From: Sphingobacteriaceae bacterium
GTDB lineage: Bacteria; Bacteroidota; Bacteroidia; B-17B0; Aurantibacillaceae
Assembly: GCA_023251695.1 (NCBI GenBank)
Contig: JAHEYE010000053.1
Span: forward strand, 1 to 13,115
Length of the DNA stretch: 13,115 bases
Direction: 5' to 3'
Numbering within the stretch: position 1 is the stretch's first letter; each line of letters begins with the position of its first letter. Made by a program: the position numbers and the translations under genes. Shown in pieces: positions 5,744 to 13,115 of the stretch. Below the pieces are notes generated by a model that worked only from the letters and a program-made list of their open reading frames with translations, did not search any database and was not told where the DNA came from.

Positions 5744-6742
5744 CTACTTCTGTTGGAATACATTCGTCTCCACCCAGCCTTTGCCCCAGTCTTCGAGTTC
5801 TTCTTTAGTCCAAAGTTGCGGATAGAACACCCGTTTTTGGAAACGGGGAGGAAGGTATTTTTGCCAGTTAGTTCCGCCTGTTGCAGCAATATCTTCGGTG
5901 TTGGCTTGTAAATAACGTACTGCAGATTTATAATGCACCAGTGGCCAATTGATGTTTACATTCACATCTAATTGTTTAAGTGCGTTAATAAGGTTTTGAT
6001 TTTTTTGTTCTGCTTCAGGTAGCGCTTTATATTTTGCCCATAAATTTTTCGATTTATATTCATTCGCCAGCGCAATGAATTTTGCGGAGTATTTTTTTTC
6101 GAATTGTTTTAAAGTCAATGTTTTTTTACCGGTCGCTAATTCGGTTGCGCCTTTATTCCAATAAATATCCTGAAACATTTCTTCAATTGTTGAATTTTTT
6201 CCTGCGTAATTGGCACGTACATCTTTATCTACAAGATTAATGAAATCAGTTGAGCAAATTTCAATCATGCGGTATTGTGCACTCTGAAATCCACTGGCAG
6301 GTAACAAAGCCATGCGGTAACGCAGAAACTGTTCTTTCTCCATCCCGTTAATCATTATCTCGAACGATTTTGTAAGCGCTTCAAAATAACGGTTAATGCG
6401 CACAATACGTTCTGCAAAAAAGCCGGTGTCTATTTTCTCTTTCCATCCCAAAAGTTGCCCATTAGGTAAAATATCCGGACCATTATTCGCAATCTGGTTG
6501 AATTCGTGCAGACTTAACTTAAAATATAATTCCGTGATTTGATGATACATGATGAAAATGACTTCATCCGGAAAATCAGTTTTCGGATTTTGTAAAGTAA
6601 GTAAAGTATCAACTTGAGTATAGTCCCAATAGGTAAGATAATTCGATAATAACAAACCGTCAAGATAACCATTAAGATCTTGTCCCATTTGGGCATATTT
6701 CTCTTCGAGTAATTTGATTTTTTGTTCAATATTTGCATCCAT
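5744..6742 (-). CDS. kynA: Tryptophan 2,3-dioxygenase
   Basis: The 332-residue protein is a heme-dependent tryptophan 2,3-dioxygenase, which opens the indole ring of L-tryptophan to N-formylkynurenine, the first step of the kynurenine pathway, in the cytosol. Visible signatures are YHQITELYFK with the distal-pocket His67, the substrate-carboxylate Arg143 just before LLPASGFQSAQYR (146-158), and WPLVHYKSAVRYL with the probable proximal heme ligand His270, followed by ATGGTNW (287-293). Length and motif order agree with the bacterial family; residues about 180-250 form a somewhat longer helical insert. The start at 6742 is supported by the usual short helical lead-in. It follows the glycosyltransferase by 52 bases on the same strand and is followed after 3 bases by a REP-like palindrome. 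No other kynurenine-pathway gene is in the window. The gene symbol follows common bacterial use. Confidence 0.93.
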   Translation of the reverse strand: MDANIEQKIKLLEEKYAQMGQDLNGYLDGLLLSNYLTYWDYTQVDTLLTLQNPKTDFPDEVIFIMYHQITELYFKLSLHEFNQIANNGPDILPNGQLLGWKEKIDTGFFAERIVRINRYFEALTKSFEIMINGMEKEQFLRYRMALLPASGFQSAQYRMIEICSTDFINLVDKDVRANYAGKNSTIEEMFQDIYWNKGATELATGKKTLTLKQFEKKYSAKFIALANEYKSKNLWAKYKALPEAEQKNQNLINALKQLDVNVNINWPLVHYKSAVRYLQANTEDIAATGGTNWQKYLPPRFQKRVFYPQLWTKEELEDWGKGWVETNVFQQK

Positions 6743-6794
6743 GGCTTTCGGTTTATGTGGTGAAGATAAGTAAAGCTTAAATTATTAATGTGAC

Positions 6795-7988
6795 TTACAT
6801 CATTTTTTTCTTTTTCAGAAGTGTATTATACAGACTTTCAACATCCTTAGTTAAGCGTTGATATGAAAACTGAGTTAATGCCTGATGTTGTCCGTTCTTA
6901 GCTTTAGCTGAAAAGCTCTCAAAATTATCAACTGCATTTAGCATTCCGGAAATAAATTCTTCAGGTTTATCTTTATCACAAAGCAAACCGCAATCTTTAT
7001 GTAAAATATCAGCAGTACCTCCGACATTGGTGCTCACTATAAATTTTCCTGCGGCCTGGGCTTCAATTAAACTTACAGGGGTTCCTTCATTTTTTGAACT
7101 TAAGGCAACCAGATCCAATCCTGCCAAAGCCCAATCAGCATTTTTAATCCAGGAAGTAAAACAGAATAATTTATTTCCTGAAGCTTCGTTGGTAAACGGT
7201 ATTTTTTTACCGATTAAATAATTTTGTAGTTGTTGCCGTGTTTCGCCATCACCGATGATAAAAGCCCTGATTTTTCTCTTTGTGTTTTGTGCAGTATGTG
7301 CTACCGCATCAATAAAAAGTTCATGATTTTTTACCGGCGCGAGGCGGCCAATAATCCCTATCGCAATTTCATCATCCTTCAAATTATATTTTGCGCGGAA
7401 TTCTTTCCGTTTCTGATTCATGTTTTGCGTGAACCTTTCCAAATCAAAGCCGAGGTTAATCACGTGTGTTTGTTCAGCTTTGCATACTTTAAAAATTTCA
7501 GTTAATTCTTTTTTCTGAATGTTGCTGATGGCAATAATCGCATCTGTTCTTTTCGCTAAATATTTTTCGATGAACTTAAAAAAAGAAGTTTTCAAAGTCC
7601 CGAAGTACGAATGAAAAACATGTCCATGAAAAGTGTGAACAATAATCGGAACTTTACAATTTAGGGCGGCCAAACGTCCAATAGCGCCTGCTTTTGAAGC
7701 GTGTGTATGAACAATATCAGGTTTGTATTCCTTGATAATTTGTTTTACGCGTTTATAAGCGGCATAATCATTTCTCAATCCGATGCTGCGCTGTAATTCT
7801 TCAACAATGATGGGATTTAATCCTAAACTTTCAGTAACGTGTAAAGCACTTTCTTCACCTTCCTCTTCGGCTCCTCCAATAATTAGCGTTTCAAAATCGG
7901 AAGACATGTATTTGCCCAAATAGGCAACATTGTACACAATCCCTCCAATATTAAAACGGTTTATTATACTTAGAACTTTGATTGGCAT
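6795..7988 (-). CDS. Glycosyltransferase family 4 protein
   Basis: The 397-residue protein has the two-Rossmann (GT-B) layout of GT4 retaining glycosyltransferases. The N-terminal domain begins VLSIINRFNIGG (5-16) and contains IVHTHASKAGAIGRLAA (92-108) and VHTFHGHVFH (117-126), an arrangement common in capsule and O-antigen enzymes. The C-terminal donor-binding domain has GIIGRLAPVKN (211-221; Arg215 and Lys219 contact the nucleotide-sugar phosphates), IIGDGE (244-249) and the E-x7-E motif EGTPVSLIE (301-309). It should act at the inner face of the cytoplasmic membrane, adding a sugar to a lipid-linked or polysaccharide acceptor; donor and acceptor cannot be told from sequence. It follows asnB by 30 bases on the same strand, which supports a role in surface polysaccharide synthesis. 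The tail is Lys-rich (LLKKKKMM). There is no transmembrane segment. Confidence 0.9.
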   Translation of the reverse strand: MPIKVLSIINRFNIGGIVYNVAYLGKYMSSDFETLIIGGAEEEGEESALHVTESLGLNPIIVEELQRSIGLRNDYAAYKRVKQIIKEYKPDIVHTHASKAGAIGRLAALNCKVPIIVHTFHGHVFHSYFGTLKTSFFKFIEKYLAKRTDAIIAISNIQKKELTEIFKVCKAEQTHVINLGFDLERFTQNMNQKRKEFRAKYNLKDDEIAIGIIGRLAPVKNHELFIDAVAHTAQNTKRKIRAFIIGDGETRQQLQNYLIGKKIPFTNEASGNKLFCFTSWIKNADWALAGLDLVALSSKNEGTPVSLIEAQAAGKFIVSTNVGGTADILHKDCGLLCDKDKPEEFISGMLNAVDNFESFSAKAKNGQHQALTQFSYQRLTKDVESLYNTLLKKKKMM

Positions 7989-7994
7989 CCTGAT

Positions 7995-8019
7995 TACGAA
8001 TTTGTACGAATATACGAAT
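7995..8019. repeat. Three direct copies of TACGAAT in the asnB-glycosyltransferase gap
   Basis: TACGAAT occurs at 7995-8001, 8005-8011 and 8013-8019, separated by 3 and 1 bases, filling most of the gap between the asnB stop and the glycosyltransferase start. The last copy overlaps the asnB stop codon. It may be a small repeat cluster or a binding site; no function is assigned. Confidence 0.6.
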
Positions 8020-9863
8020 TAAGAATTTGGAAGAATAAAGCTTTTAAAGTTCTCTTTCCAATTCTGAAGAACAATCAAGGCCCATATTTTTGCAGGCGAG
8101 TCGCCGGGATTATTGCTGTAAAGCTTTTGTTTTAATTTCAGAACTGCGGTGTAATCAAAAATATTTTCCCCTTTAATCCTTTTTTCACTCAGCCAGTTAT
8201 TTTCAATTTCGTCTTTCAGATCTGTGCTCAGCCATTTCCAGAGGGGTAATTCAAATCCTTTCTTTTCCCTGTTTACGATTTCGGGCGGTAACAAATGCTT
8301 AAATGTTTCCTTAAGAATTAGTTTTTGTCCTGTTTTTGTTATTTTTTTATTTTCGGCTAAATTCATAGCGAACTCAACAATTCTATAATCCAGGTAAGGA
8401 TTTCTTATTTCCAAACCATGCCGCATACTCATCCTATCAGCTTTTACAAGCATGTCATCTGGTAAAACAATTTTTAAATCTGCATAATTCACCGGATTGA
8501 AATCTTTCTGATGGAAGGCCTCAGTAAATAACTCTGAAAATGTATTGGTATCTTTCTTAATTAACAGATCCATCACTTCTTTTTCGCTACTGATAGAAGC
8601 CCAGTTCATATAGCGCTCCATCGGATCTAAATTAGCTGATTTTGAATAACGTTTTAACTGACGGATCTTATTTGAAGAGCTATCATTCCGTGAATCAGAA
8701 AGTAAAGCAGCAACCGGACTCAAAATGGGAGAAACCAATTTTGAAATAAAACTTCTGCTTAATAATTCTGCTTTATGTTTGTTGTATCCCATAAACAATT
8801 CATCGGCACCATCGCCCGACAAAGCAACTTTTACAAACTGACGGGTGTATTTACTAAGAAGATAAACGTTAAATGCTGAAGAATCGGCAAAAGGTTCATC
8901 TACACTTTGTAAAAATGGATGAATGTGATCGAGAAAATCAATATTTTTTAATTTAAACGTGTGATGTTTTGATTTTATATGGTTGGCAACTTTCTCAGCG
9001 TAATTTGTTTCATCAAAAAATGGTTCATCTGCAAAACCGAGACTGAATGTATGCAGATCGGTATGATTTTCTCTAGCTAAGGCCGAAATAATGGATGAAT
9101 CAACACCTCCGCTTAAAAAACAACCTACAGGAACATCTGCATTCAGCCGGATCTTAACCGCATCGGATAATAGATCTTTCAGCGAATCTTTTTTTTCTGC
9201 TTTTGGAATTTTATACCAGGTGCTTACATTGACTTTTTTATTTTTCACAGAGATAAACTCCCCAGGTAATAACCTGAAAACATTTTGGAATATGGTTTCC
9301 CTTCCGGAGCAATAATTTAAACGTAAATACGAATGAAGCACGTTATTATTCAAAGCTTGCGGTCCGCATAAAATCAAAAGCGCTTTCAGTTCAGACGCAA
9401 AAACCAACTTTTCATTATCCTGAAAATAATAAACAGGTTTAACGCCGTAACGGTCGCGCACTATAAATAACTCATCTTTTTTCGAATCATAGAATGAGAA
9501 GGCAAAGAATCCGTTTAGTTTATTAAGGCATGAAATATTCTGTTTATCAAATAGCTTAAAAAGTATCTCCACATCACCAGTCGTTTTCAATTCACCTGTT
9601 TCATTCTGCAGATCCTTATAATTAAATATTTCTCCGTTATAGATTAGCGCTTTTTCCCCGGCCTCGTCCAGAAAAGGCTGATGGCTTTTTTCACTCAGAT
9701 CAAGTATACTTAAACGGGTGTGAAAAAAAGAACAGTTTTTAAAGGAATAATGGGCTTGAAAATCAGGACCACGGTGTTTAAGTGCTTCGGTAACAAGTTG
9801 GGTTTGTTGTTCGTCACATGTTCCGGCGTTTTTAAGAAAATATATACCCGCAATTCCACACAT
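8019..9863 (-). CDS. asnB: Asparagine synthase (glutamine-hydrolysing) family amidotransferase
   Basis: The 614-residue protein combines a class II glutamine amidotransferase domain (1-about 200; nucleophile Cys2 in MCGIAGIY, with RGPD at 31-34, RLSILD at 50-55 and YNGEIFN at 75-81) and a synthetase domain (about 230-590; ATP pyrophosphatase loop SGGVDSS at 251-257 and LSGDGADELF at 349-358). The first releases ammonia from glutamine; the second activates a carboxylate with ATP and amidates it, giving asparagine from aspartate in the classic enzyme. At 614 residues it is longer than E. coli AsnB and resembles versions found in exopolysaccharide and O-antigen clusters, which may amidate sugar uronates. 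The glycosyltransferase directly downstream supports that alternative. All expected catalytic residues seem present. The ATG at 9863 must be the start because Cys2 has to become N-terminal. It diverges from the receptor gene at 9922. Confidence 0.9.
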   Translation of the reverse strand: MCGIAGIYFLKNAGTCDEQQTQLVTEALKHRGPDFQAHYSFKNCSFFHTRLSILDLSEKSHQPFLDEAGEKALIYNGEIFNYKDLQNETGELKTTGDVEILFKLFDKQNISCLNKLNGFFAFSFYDSKKDELFIVRDRYGVKPVYYFQDNEKLVFASELKALLILCGPQALNNNVLHSYLRLNYCSGRETIFQNVFRLLPGEFISVKNKKVNVSTWYKIPKAEKKDSLKDLLSDAVKIRLNADVPVGCFLSGGVDSSIISALARENHTDLHTFSLGFADEPFFDETNYAEKVANHIKSKHHTFKLKNIDFLDHIHPFLQSVDEPFADSSAFNVYLLSKYTRQFVKVALSGDGADELFMGYNKHKAELLSRSFISKLVSPILSPVAALLSDSRNDSSSNKIRQLKRYSKSANLDPMERYMNWASISSEKEVMDLLIKKDTNTFSELFTEAFHQKDFNPVNYADLKIVLPDDMLVKADRMSMRHGLEIRNPYLDYRIVEFAMNLAENKKITKTGQKLILKETFKHLLPPEIVNREKKGFELPLWKWLSTDLKDEIENNWLSEKRIKGENIFDYTAVLKLKQKLYSNNPGDSPAKIWALIVLQNWKENFKSFILPNS

Positions 9864-9921
9864 AGTTTGGTAAAAATATGATTTTTACTCTTAAAAATTT
9901 AATTAACTTTAAAACCTGATT
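9864..9921. promoter_or_regulatory. AT-rich divergent intergenic region (asnB / receptor)
   Basis: These 58 bases lie between two divergent start codons and must hold the 5' signals of the receptor gene and at least part of those of asnB, unless promoters sit inside the opposite gene. Only about 10 of the bases are G or C. A TTTG occurs at 9866-9869 on the plus strand, but I find no properly spaced TAnnTTTG partner, so no individual promoter is called. Confidence 0.4.
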
Positions 9922-12900
9922 ATGTTTAAAAAACCGCTTCTCCGAATATTTATTTTTTTGTTTCCGGGAGTGCTTTTGGCGCAATCCTATCGTTTTAAGC
10001 ATATTACCAGTGAAGATGGTTTATCTACAAATTTTGTAAGTTCCATCTTAAAGGATAGTCAGGGTTTTATGTGGTTTGGTACGCAGGATGGTTTGTGCCG
10101 TTATGATGGCTATCAGTTTAAAATTTATAAAAATGCGCTTGAAAATAAAAACTCGCTTTCATCATCGGATATTACCAGAATTTATCAGCATAGTGATGGC
10201 ATGTTGTATATTGGTACACGCAATGCCGGTTTAAATATTTATAACCCGTATAAAGATTCTTTTGAGAGAATAAAGTTTAATATCGGTAAAAAATTAATTT
10301 CCGAACTTAAAATTAATTGTTTTCTAAAGCTGAGTGAATCGGAGGTATTAATCGGTACCGATCAGGGAATTATATCCTTCGATTCGAAAACAAGGGAATC
10401 CAAAGAAATCGGATTTTCCGGCAAACGGTTTGAGATTGTAAACTTGTATAATTATAAATCAAAAATCATTGCCGCCACGGAGGGTTGGGGACTTTGGTAC
10501 TTAACGGAGAACCGCCAGTTTAAAAAAATCAAATTAATTCTGCCTCCGAGCTTAAGGATTGATCCGGCAGATATTGAAACCGTGAACTCCATTACCGAAT
10601 TTAACGGTAAACTATTTTTAGCGACCTATGGCGGTGGTGTTTTAAAAGTGGACCCGGAGAGTTTTGTCGTTGAAAAAGCATTCAGGTTTGGGGAGCAGGA
10701 TAGAAAAATTAATTTTATTGAGGAAGTAAAAATAATTGATGATTATCTGCTGGCCATTTCACGCGGTGGTGGAATTAAACTTGATCTGAAAAATGAAACA
10801 TTTCTGGTTTTTAATAAGGAAGAAAGCAACAGGTACAGTATTAACGACGATTACCTGACAACCATTTATACCGACGAACAAAAAAATATCTGGTTGGGAA
10901 CTTTTTCGGGTGGTGTAAATGTTTCATTTTCGCAAACACAAAAATTCCCGAATCTTCCCAAAGTTATTTCGGAGCAATTGCAGCATACATTTTCGGCTTA
11001 CGACGATGGAATGGATATATGGATTGGCGGGGAGAAATTGCTTAAAATATTTAATCCGGAAACAAAAGAGGTGAAAGATTTAAGTAATGTAATAGGGGAT
11101 AATTACATTTTATCGATGACCGGCGATAATGAGGGAAATATTTGGGCGGGTACCTGGGGTGTTGGTGTTTTCAGCTATAATAAAACAAGCGGGGCAAAGG
11201 AAAAATTTTTAGGTGACGAATTGGGTGGTACGGTTGTTTCGGTATGTTTTGATAAAAACAGAAAATTATGGATTGGTTCATATGGTGATGGCCTCTTCAT
11301 ACTAGATCCTAAAACAAAAGAAATAAAAAATTACACCGAGGCCGATGGCTTGAGCGGTAATAAGATTACGGCAATTTGTAATGATTCGAAAGGAAATGTT
11401 TGGTTGGGAACCGATGGGGGCGGGGCATGTCTGATTAAAGGTGGCGATGTAAGTAAAAAAGAAAACTTTAGTAAATATATGTTTTCTGAAAGCGGAAACT
11501 CAATAGGTTCAAACATTGTTTATTCTGTTCTTGAGGATAAAAATTCTAATATATGGTTTGCTACAAATAATGGTTTAAGCAAATATGACTTAGCCGGAAA
11601 AAAATTCACAAATTATACGGAAAAGGATGGTCTCTCAAACAATTTTGTTTTCGCCGTTTTAGCGGATAGCACGAATAATATTTGGATGAGTACGAATAAG
11701 GGTGTTACAAAATTCAATCCGGTTATTGAAAATGTAAGTGGCTCGGCATTTAAAAATTACGATCAAAAAGACGGTTTACTCAATAACGAACACACCCAAG
11801 GGGCTTACACTAAATTGAAAAACGGCAGCATGTTATTTGGTGGTGTGATGGGAATAAATATTTTTAATCCTCAAAACATTAAAGAAAATAGCCATTATCC
11901 ACCGGCCTATATCATCAGTTACAAGCGCGGTGGTAAAAACATTGAAACGGATACAACCATCACTTTTAAAAAATATTTAAAGTTGAGCTGGCGCGAAAAC
12001 TTTTTTCAGTTCGAGCTGGCTGCATTAGATTATAATTCGCCCGGTGAAAATAAATACATGTATATGCTCGAGGGCTACGATGCCGATTGGTCGGCACCAA
12101 CCAACGTACGCTACGTTTCTTATACCGAATTACCCGGAGGGGATTATGTATTTAAAGTAAAAGCCGCTAATGACGATGGCATTTGGAATGAGACGCCTAA
12201 TTACATTTATATTAAAGTGGTACCGCCATTTTGGAAAACGCCTTTATTTTATGTTATAGTTTCTGTCTTAGGTTTAGGAATTATTATTCTATATACCCAA
12301 GTAAGAACGCGCGCGATCAAGCGAGAAAACAAAATTCTCGAAAATAAAGTAGCTGAGCGGACCAAAGAATTAGCAGAAAAAAATGCCGACATAACAGCGA
12401 GTATAGAATATGCCAAACGGATTCAGGAAGCTATTCTTCCGGCGAAAGACCATATTTTTTCAAAATTCAATAATGCATTTATTTTATATAAACCAAAAGA
12501 TATTGTAAGTGGCGATTTTTATTGGTTTGGTGTTAAGAACGGCTATAAAATATTTGCGGCGGTAGATTGTACGGGTCATGGTGTTCCCGGCGCATTCATG
12601 AGTATGATAGGCCATAACATTTTAAATCAGGTGGTGATAGAAAACGGAATTGTTGATCCTGGAAAAATTTTAAATAATTTACACAAAGGAGTTCAACAAG
12701 CCTTAAAACAAGGACAGAATCAGGTAAATACAAACGACGGAATGGACGTGTCGATGCTAAGCATAAATGAATCAACGGGTGAGGTATTGTGGGCGGGTGC
12801 TTTCAGGCCGGCCGTTATTGTTAGGGCCGAAGGAAATCTGGAGAAGATTGATGGCAATAAACACTCTGTAGGAGGAGCGCAAACGGATATAGACAGAACT

Positions 12901-13115
12901 TTTTCAACGCATAAACTCGACTTAAATAAAAACGATACAATTTACTTATACTCAGACGGATACGCAGACCAGTTTGGAGGAGAAAAGGGTAAAAAATACA
13001 TGGTAAAACGCTTTAATGATTTACTTTGTGCCATTCATGATTACAGTATGGCAGAACAGCAAAAAGAGCTTGAAAAAGCCTTTGAGGACTGGAGAGGAAA
13101 CCATGAACAAATTGA
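9922..13115 (+). CDS. Propeller / Y_Y_Y receptor with SpoIIE-type phosphatase output, C-terminus cut off
   Basis: The frame is open from ATG 9922 to the right edge, 1064 residues. In order: signal peptide (1-about 21, LLAQS); a long periplasmic beta-propeller of Reg_prop repeats (about 25-650), seen as recurrent G-x-x-W/L-x-G-T units such as GFMWFGTQDGL, NIWLGTFSGG, NIWAGTWGVG, NVWLGTDGGG and NIWFATNNGL, at least ten in all; a Y_Y_Y domain (about 700-768); one membrane helix (about 775-793); a coiled coil (about 797-840, KVAERTKELAEKNADI); and a PP2C-like SpoIIE domain from about 854 with GDFYW (864-868), the metal-binding D882 in DCTGHGVPGAFMS, GMD (940-942) and YSDG (1010-1013). The sensor half resembles that of hybrid two-component receptors, but no histidine kinase, receiver or AraC domain is present. 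It probably senses an extracellular ligand and dephosphorylates an anti-sigma-factor antagonist. Only the extreme C-terminus appears to be missing. Confidence 0.9.
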   Translation, partial: MFKKPLLRIFIFLFPGVLLAQSYRFKHITSEDGLSTNFVSSILKDSQGFMWFGTQDGLCRYDGYQFKIYKNALENKNSLSSSDITRIYQHSDGMLYIGTRNAGLNIYNPYKDSFERIKFNIGKKLISELKINCFLKLSESEVLIGTDQGIISFDSKTRESKEIGFSGKRFEIVNLYNYKSKIIAATEGWGLWYLTENRQFKKIKLILPPSLRIDPADIETVNSITEFNGKLFLATYGGGVLKVDPESFVVEKAFRFGEQDRKINFIEEVKIIDDYLLAISRGGGIKLDLKNETFLVFNKEESNRYSINDDYLTTIYTDEQKNIWLGTFSGGVNVSFSQTQKFPNLPKVISEQLQHTFSAYDDGMDIWIGGEKLLKIFNPETKEVKDLSNVIGDNYILSMTGDNEGNIWAGTWGVGVFSYNKTSGAKEKFLGDELGGTVVSVCFDKNRKLWIGSYGDGLFILDPKTKEIKNYTEADGLSGNKITAICNDSKGNVWLGTDGGGACLIKGGDVSKKENFSKYMFSESGNSIGSNIVYSVLEDKNSNIWFATNNGLSKYDLAGKKFTNYTEKDGLSNNFVFAVLADSTNNIWMSTNKGVTKFNPVIENVSGSAFKNYDQKDGLLNNEHTQGAYTKLKNGSMLFGGVMGINIFNPQNIKENSHYPPAYIISYKRGGKNIETDTTITFKKYLKLSWRENFFQFELAALDYNSPGENKYMYMLEGYDADWSAPTNVRYVSYTELPGGDYVFKVKAANDDGIWNETPNYIYIKVVPPFWKTPLFYVIVSVLGLGIIILYTQVRTRAIKRENKILENKVAERTKELAEKNADITASIEYAKRIQEAILPAKDHIFSKFNNAFILYKPKDIVSGDFYWFGVKNGYKIFAAVDCTGHGVPGAFMSMIGHNILNQVVIENGIVDPGKILNNLHKGVQQALKQGQNQVNTNDGMDVSMLSINESTGEVLWAGAFRPAVIVRAEGNLEKIDGNKHSVGGAQTDIDRTFSTHKLDLNKNDTIYLYSDGYADQFGGEKGKKYMVKRFNDLLCAIHDYSMAEQQKELEKAFEDWRGNHEQI

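Noticed and set aside
5656..5889. A 77-residue minus-strand open frame across the palindromes and the kynA 3' end
   Set aside because: It lies in another frame over the well-supported kynA gene and runs through the palindromes; its product has no recognisable features.
7027..7505. Two plus-strand open frames of 64 and 91 residues
   Set aside because: They are antisense to the glycosyltransferase, whose motifs span the region.
11331..11516. A 61-residue minus-strand open frame
   Set aside because: It is antisense to the propeller repeats of the receptor gene.
9922..11900. Propeller repeats as a DNA-level tandem repeat or a recent duplication
   Set aside because: The similarity is in protein motifs only; the nucleotide sequences of the blades differ, as in old propeller genes.

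Overview
The window looks like a chromosomal segment of a member of the Bacteroidota. It is AT-rich. It carries porQ, a component of the type IX secretion system (T9SS), and two proteins with T9SS C-terminal sorting domains. Many signal peptides end in a Ser-Gln pair, and no Shine-Dalgarno-like sequences stand out before the starts. One candidate promoter has the TTTG / TAnnTTTG layout known from this phylum. The class or order cannot be fixed from the sequence alone.

Layout. Everything from 1 to 9863 is on the minus strand. Read in the direction of transcription (right to left), the order is: an AsnB-type glutamine-dependent amidotransferase (9863-8019), a GT4 glycosyltransferase (7988-6795), tryptophan 2,3-dioxygenase (6742-5744), a small IS200/REP-associated Y1 transposase bracketed by REP-like palindromes (5740-5135), two secreted proteins with T9SS type A tails (5045-4128 and 4119-2899), porQ (2851-1742), a single-heme cytochrome c-like lipoprotein (1632-1168), a TonB-C-domain protein overlapping it by four bases (1171-422), and the start of an unknown lipoprotein that runs off the left edge (394-1). 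On the plus strand, 9922 to the right edge encodes most of a very large membrane receptor: a periplasmic Reg_prop beta-propeller, a Y_Y_Y domain, one membrane helix, a coiled coil and a SpoIIE-type phosphatase. It diverges from asnB across only 58 bases.

How the parts fit. The secretion block pairs cargo (two T9SS substrates) with porQ, a member of the outer-membrane attachment complex that processes such cargo. The asnB-glycosyltransferase pair resembles surface-polysaccharide genes, and tryptophan dioxygenase (first step of the kynurenine pathway) sits downstream of them. The receptor at the right would pass a periplasmic signal to a partner-switching phosphatase rather than to a histidine kinase.

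The most notable structure is the transposase and its palindromes. One is a perfect 48-bp palindrome that itself encodes the last 12 residues and the stop codon of the transposase. A second, 38-bp palindrome on the other side shares its GGACTTAAGTCC core and shows a compensatory base-pair change. A third, shorter copy overlaps the likely transposase promoter. No intergenic stretch exceeds 300 bases; the longest without a gene is 5596-5743. No tRNA, rRNA or CRISPR array was seen.
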